Shown: one piece after another, positions 60,920 through 64,000 of the stretch
How the letters are laid out: each line of letters opens with the position of its first letter
Position numbering within the stretch: position 1 is the first letter of the stretch
Assembly (NCBI GenBank): GCA_025057645.1
Contig: JANXBJ010000003.1
Location: 124,001-188,000 of the forward strand
DNA: 64,000 nucleotides
Reading direction: 5' to 3'
Origin: Anaerolineales bacterium
Lineage (GTDB): Bacteria > Chloroflexota > Anaerolineae > Anaerolineales > UBA4823
The notes under the pieces: generated by a model
Database searches by the model: none
The model's input: the letters and a program-made list of their open reading frames with translations, nothing else
Told to the model about the DNA's origin: nothing
Translations under genes and position numbers: made by a program

Positions 60920-62215
60920 ATGCAGGTAGCCACTCGTCTCCAGCGTGCTAATTTTCGCCGCCTTTATGCCGATATCTTCTGGTTCGGGGTTCTCAGCGGC
61001 AGCACCTTGACTTTTCTGGCCGTCTATGTCGCTCGCCTTGGGGGGAGCAGCGTCCAAGTGGGCTTGATCACCGCTATCCCCGGTTTGGTCAATCTGCTTT
61101 TCTCGATGCCCTTTGGCGCATGGCTCCAAGGGAAGCCGCTCTTGCCGGTCACGGTGAGCAGCCTGTTGTTGCACCGTCTCGGCTATTTAGCTTTCGTCTT
61201 TCTGCCTTGGCTGTTCCCTCCGCGCATCGAAATTTGGGCGATCATCCTCATCACGCTTCTCATGCATATTCCGGGCACGCTGCAGGCTATCGCTTTCAAT
61301 GCCCTGTTTGCCGAAGTGGTTGCCCCGGAATGGCGCGCAGAAGTGGTCGGGAAACGCTTTGCTATTCAATCCTTCAGTCTCTCAGCGGCTTCTTTACTTT
61401 GTGGTCAATTGCTCGATCGAATTGTGTTTCCGCTCAACTATCAATTGATCTTCCTCATCGGCGCGCTTTCGGCGTTGTTCAGCACTCACGCTGTAGCCCG
61501 TTTGGTTGTGGAGTCCGGAGCGTCAGCCCGCCTTGGTGCAAGGACTGTCACGGTAAAACTTTGGTTGAAAGAAGTCCTGCCCAAAATTGCGTTGGGAAAG
61601 CAAAACTGTTCTAGCAGAACCCCGGGTGTGCTCTCGGCCTTTGTGGGGCTGCGCCGAGAGTGGCGCTTCGATCTGCTGCGCACTTCCTTTGGACCGTTTA
61701 TGGGGGCCTATTTGGCATTTTACACCGTTCAGTATGTCCCGATTCCCCTCTTCCCCCTAGTCCAAGTCAACCTGCTGCATATGTCCGACGGCCAGATCAG
61801 CTTTGCCACCGCCCTATTTCACACCTCGCTCTTGTTCGGCTCGCTTGGCGTAAGCCGCCTTGCCCAACGCAAAGGACATCGCTGGATGCTGGTCAACAGT
61901 GGTGCATGGATCTTTCTGTTTCCCCTTCTCTATGCGCTTGCACGAAGTGCTACGCTGATCTACTTGAACAACGCTTTCGGGGGAGTGATCTGGGCCGGGC
62001 TGTTCAACGCCACCATGAACCGGCTGATGGAGCGGGTGCCGGAGGACGATCGCCCGGCGCACATGGCGTTACACAATTTGGTCTTAAACTTAGGCATGCT
62101 CGGCGGCTCGCTCTTCGGCTCCGCCCTCGCAGAGTGGCTGGGCTTGCGTCCGGCGATGTTCATCGCTGCGGCTTTGCGTCTGGCGGGGGCCTATCTGTTG
62201 TGGAAGTATGGGTAG
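60920..62215 (+). CDS. MFS transporter
   Basis: A 431-residue membrane protein with about 12 hydrophobic helices in two halves joined by a long loop (about 200-250). The first half shows ADIFWFGVLSGSTLTFLAVYVARLGGSSVQVGLITAIPGLVNLLFSMPFGAWLQ, typical of the MFS N-terminal fold. The second has a Leu/Gly-rich TM10-12 region (LNLGMLGGSLFGSALAEWLGL). No specific substrate signature is recognised. It follows a 300-nt structured intergenic region that may control it. The downstream 157 bp hold a small CGGGC/GCCCG hairpin and then the M20 hydrolase gene. Confidence 0.83.
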   Translation: MQVATRLQRANFRRLYADIFWFGVLSGSTLTFLAVYVARLGGSSVQVGLITAIPGLVNLLFSMPFGAWLQGKPLLPVTVSSLLLHRLGYLAFVFLPWLFPPRIEIWAIILITLLMHIPGTLQAIAFNALFAEVVAPEWRAEVVGKRFAIQSFSLSAASLLCGQLLDRIVFPLNYQLIFLIGALSALFSTHAVARLVVESGASARLGARTVTVKLWLKEVLPKIALGKQNCSSRTPGVLSAFVGLRREWRFDLLRTSFGPFMGAYLAFYTVQYVPIPLFPLVQVNLLHMSDGQISFATALFHTSLLFGSLGVSRLAQRKGHRWMLVNSGAWIFLFPLLYALARSATLIYLNNAFGGVIWAGLFNATMNRLMERVPEDDRPAHMALHNLVLNLGMLGGSLFGSALAEWLGLRPAMFIAAALRLAGAYLLWKYG

Positions 62216-62372
62216 AGGCGTCGGAAGCAAGCCCGGGAACCAGCAGCGACAAAACCGGAAGGGCACGGGCGAGCTTTGCCCGAGCACGGCACAGCGGCCG
62301 ACCCAAACCGGCAGCTTCGTAGTAAAATGGCCCGAATGACGACCGAGTTAACGCCCCGGAGTCAGGAGTAAG

Positions 62373-63617
62373 ATGGTGGATTGGTCTAAGTCTTTCCCGC
62401 CCGAAGTCGAAAGCGAGCTGGTCGAATTCGCCCAGCACCTGATCCGCATCCGGAGTTTCTCCGGGCAAGAGGGGGAGATTGTCCGGTTTATCGAGCGGAA
62501 GATGCTCGCCTTGGGTTACGATGAGGTGTTCATCGATGCCATGGGCAACGTAGTAGGGAAGATCGGCGATGGCGGGCAAGCGATCTGGTTCGACTCGCAT
62601 ATCGACACCGTGCAAGTCAACGATGCTGCGGAGTGGGAAGTCCCTCCCTTTGGCGGCGAGATTCGTGAGGGTCGCTTATATGGCAGGGGCGCCGCAGATA
62701 TGAAATGCGGCGCTGCAGCCTCAATTTGCGCTGCAGCGCTCGCCAAACGTCTGGGCTGGATTCGGGATAAGACCGTCTACGTCTCTTGCACCGTGCTTGA
62801 AGAAGATTGTGATGGCGAGAACTTGAAGCACTTGTTCAACGAACTCCGCCTTAGGCCGGATTATGTGGTGATCTGTGAGCCTTCGAACAACCAGATCGCC
62901 CTTGGACACAAAGGCAAAGCGCAAATCTCGATCAAGACCTACGGCGTCTCTGCGCACAGCGCCTCCCCCGAAAAAGGGGTCAATGCGGTTTACGAAATGG
63001 CTGAGGTCATTCGGCGAGTGGAGCAAACCCACCTCGAGCTGATGAAAAAGGGCGAGCCGAGAGCAACGCTGGCGCTGTGTGGCATCTCCAGTGTCAGCGT
63101 ATCGCCGAATGCCATTCCTGCGGAGTGCGAAGTGTATCTGGACCGCAGGATCGTCCCTGGCGAAAGCGAAGCGGACCTGCAAGAGGAGCTAGCGCAGATC
63201 ATCCGGGGGAAGAGGGCGACCTGGGAGATTCAGACCCTGCGGCGCAAAAGCTGGACGGGGATGGAGGTGGAGTATCGACCCTTCCATCTGGCCTGGCAGA
63301 TCGGTTTGGATCACGAACTCACTCAGGCTTGTATCGCAGCTTACCGTGAAACTTTTGGCACAGAGCCAAGCCAATACGGCTTTTGGGATTTCAGCACCAA
63401 CGCCGTGACGCCTGTCCGTTTGGGCATCCCCACCATTGGTTTCGGGCCCGGCGATCCAAAACTAGCCCATATGCGCAACGAATTCTGCGAAGTGCGGCAG
63501 CTTTTGGAAGCCTGTGTGTTCTACACCCGATTGCTCAAGAACCCGATCGGGCCGGGGAGGGAGCCTGTTCTGCGCAAAGACTCGGATCGGGGAGATCGAG
63601 GTAGGGCGTTGGGGTAA
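62373..63617 (+). CDS. M20-family hydrolase, YgeY type (selenium-linked)
   Basis: A 414-residue metallohydrolase of the M20 dipeptidase/deacylase family, close to YgeY, a family annotated as linked to selenium metabolism. Zinc ligands appear in the order H-x-D (WFDSHIDTVQVND near residue 75), Asp in GRGAADMKCG near 105, catalytic Glu pair in VLEEDCDGE near 142, Asp/Glu in VICEPSN near 167 and His near the end (PKLAHMRNEF). The lid domain (about 180-300) has SVSVSPNAIPAECEVYLDRR. Real substrate unknown; diaminopropionate or carbamoyl amino acids are suggested in other genomes. RBS AGGAG is well placed. The tail after 390 is poorly conserved. Confidence 0.87.
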   Translation: MVDWSKSFPPEVESELVEFAQHLIRIRSFSGQEGEIVRFIERKMLALGYDEVFIDAMGNVVGKIGDGGQAIWFDSHIDTVQVNDAAEWEVPPFGGEIREGRLYGRGAADMKCGAAASICAAALAKRLGWIRDKTVYVSCTVLEEDCDGENLKHLFNELRLRPDYVVICEPSNNQIALGHKGKAQISIKTYGVSAHSASPEKGVNAVYEMAEVIRRVEQTHLELMKKGEPRATLALCGISSVSVSPNAIPAECEVYLDRRIVPGESEADLQEELAQIIRGKRATWEIQTLRRKSWTGMEVEYRPFHLAWQIGLDHELTQACIAAYRETFGTEPSQYGFWDFSTNAVTPVRLGIPTIGFGPGDPKLAHMRNEFCEVRQLLEACVFYTRLLKNPIGPGREPVLRKDSDRGDRGRALG

Positions 63618-63884
63618 GCGAAGCCGGATTGGGCTTCAAGGCTGGTGCGCTTTGGCCGCCGCAGGATTGACGATCGGCTTTGGGGAGGCGCATGGCCAGA
63701 GGACCGTCCGAGTGCCTAAAAGCCGGGCGCAGCCGTTGGTTGAAGGGGAGTCGTTGATCGCAACAGGGGGCTGCGCGGGCGCGGGCAGCTATCCACGGCC
63801 GGGGCTGTCCCTCACCTCTGGCTAGCGGCCTTCCCCTGCGCTCCTCTCTCCGGTTTGTCGTCGCAATACAGACAAAAAACCCTC
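63618..63884. other. Intergenic region before the LacI-type gene, no gene seen
   Basis: The stretch after the M20 gene shows only shadow frames and no obvious hairpin or RNA gene. The promoter of the LacI-type gene begins at 63885. Confidence 0.5.
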
Positions 63885-63913
63885 TTGACTTGGGGGCGAA
63901 ATTTTGCTATAGT
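63885..63913 (+). promoter_or_regulatory. Strong promoter of the LacI-family gene
   Basis: TTGACT (63885-63890), a 17-nt spacer and TATAGT (63908-63913) each match consensus at 5 of 6 positions. Transcription should start near 63920, at the first operator. Confidence 0.82.
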
Positions 63914-63919
63914 AGAGGA

Positions 63920-63943
63920 GCAATCGTTTGCGCAATCGTTTGC
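63920..63943. promoter_or_regulatory. Two tandem LacI-type operators
   Basis: The 12-mer GCAATCGTTTGC occurs twice back to back (63920-63931 and 63932-63943). Each has GCAA/TTGC half-sites around a central CG, the usual LacI-family operator shape with one mismatch pair. They begin at the expected transcription start and end 10 bp before the start codon, so the regulator probably represses itself. Confidence 0.75.
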
Positions 63944-63953
63944 GGGAGGAGGT

Positions 63954-64000
63954 ATGCCCACCATCCGGGAAGTCGCCCTTCGCGCCGGGGTCTCTACCAC
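63954..64000 (+). CDS. LacI-family transcriptional regulator, N-terminal fragment
   Basis: Only the first 15 codons lie in the window: MPTIREVALRAGVST. This is the start of a LacI-type helix-turn-helix (consensus I-x-D/E-VA-x-x-AGVS-x-x-TVS). RBS GGGAGGAGG is 3-5 nt upstream. The following genes, probably sugar or nucleoside uptake and hydrolysis, are outside the window. The tandem operators directly upstream support autoregulation. Confidence 0.88.
   Translation, partial: MPTIREVALRAGVST

Overview
The window is a 64 kb chromosomal stretch with mid-to-high GC, tightly packed genes and no phage, insertion sequence, CRISPR array, rRNA or tRNA that I can recognise. Gene content (T-box-controlled class I tRNA ligase of the IleRS type, MttB family methyltransferase, F420-type luciferase-like oxidoreductase, RNase J, two Clp ATPases, membrane spermidine-synthase-like protein, DUF2804, ECF transporter, selenium genes) fits a member of the Chloroflexota, most likely an Anaerolineae-like anaerobe. 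This assignment is an inference from family distribution, not from a marker gene.

Layout. 0-5.1 kb (+): end of trpS, dtd, a CPA2 antiporter coupled to a P-II-like protein, an SPFH protein, and selD, whose real start lies upstream of an in-frame TGA that is best read as selenocysteine. 5.1-19.2 kb (-): NifU-like and cNMP-binding proteins, a Clp ATPase, FtsK, a UbiA prenyltransferase, an M23 lipoprotein, FtcD, ClpC and ribosomal protein S1, with clear terminators between units. 19.3-24.8 kb (+): a ChlI/ChlD-type chelatase pair joined by a slippery A-run that would give a -1 frameshift fusion, an aminotransferase, an M1 peptidase lipoprotein and a PPC-domain protein. 24.8-30.2 kb (-): one operon with nucleoside hydrolase, a complete ECF transporter (S, T, A, A') and an MFS protein, behind a 16-bp palindrome. 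30.6-35.5 kb: a lipoprotein gene and a textbook T-box leader in front of an ileS-like gene. 35.6-45.9 kb: DMT exporter, Clp1/Grc3-like P-loop kinase with a secreted protein, DUF364, diguanylate cyclase, MttB homologue, FAD oxidoreductase and RNase J. 45.9-54.3 kb: Pcm, LLM oxidoreductase, thioesterase, TPR membrane protein, peptide-binding protein, SecG, B3/B4 protein, Gnd and cold-shock protein. 54.6-64 kb: DUF2804 plus membrane spermidine-synthase-like protein, a membrane-anchored Pcm, a cysteine-desulfurase-like protein, an MFS transporter, a YgeY-type M20 hydrolase and the first codons of a LacI-family regulator behind a strong promoter with two tandem operators.

Themes. Selenium use is suggested twice (Sec-containing SelD, YgeY-type hydrolase). 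Corrinoid use is suggested by the MttB homologue and the cobalto/magnesium chelatase subunits. Expression signals are unusually readable: a T-box, two recoding sites (UGA-Sec and a -1 slippery heptamer), several intrinsic terminators, and a set of TATAAT boxes lying 7-8 nt from start codons, which implies leaderless mRNAs. No dedicated new defence or biosynthetic island was found. The most notable points are the two recoding events, the symmetrical leaderless divergent promoter at 48.1 kb, and the structured intergenic regions at 30.5 and 60.5-60.9 kb.

All positions were read by eye and could be off by one or two bases for short sites.
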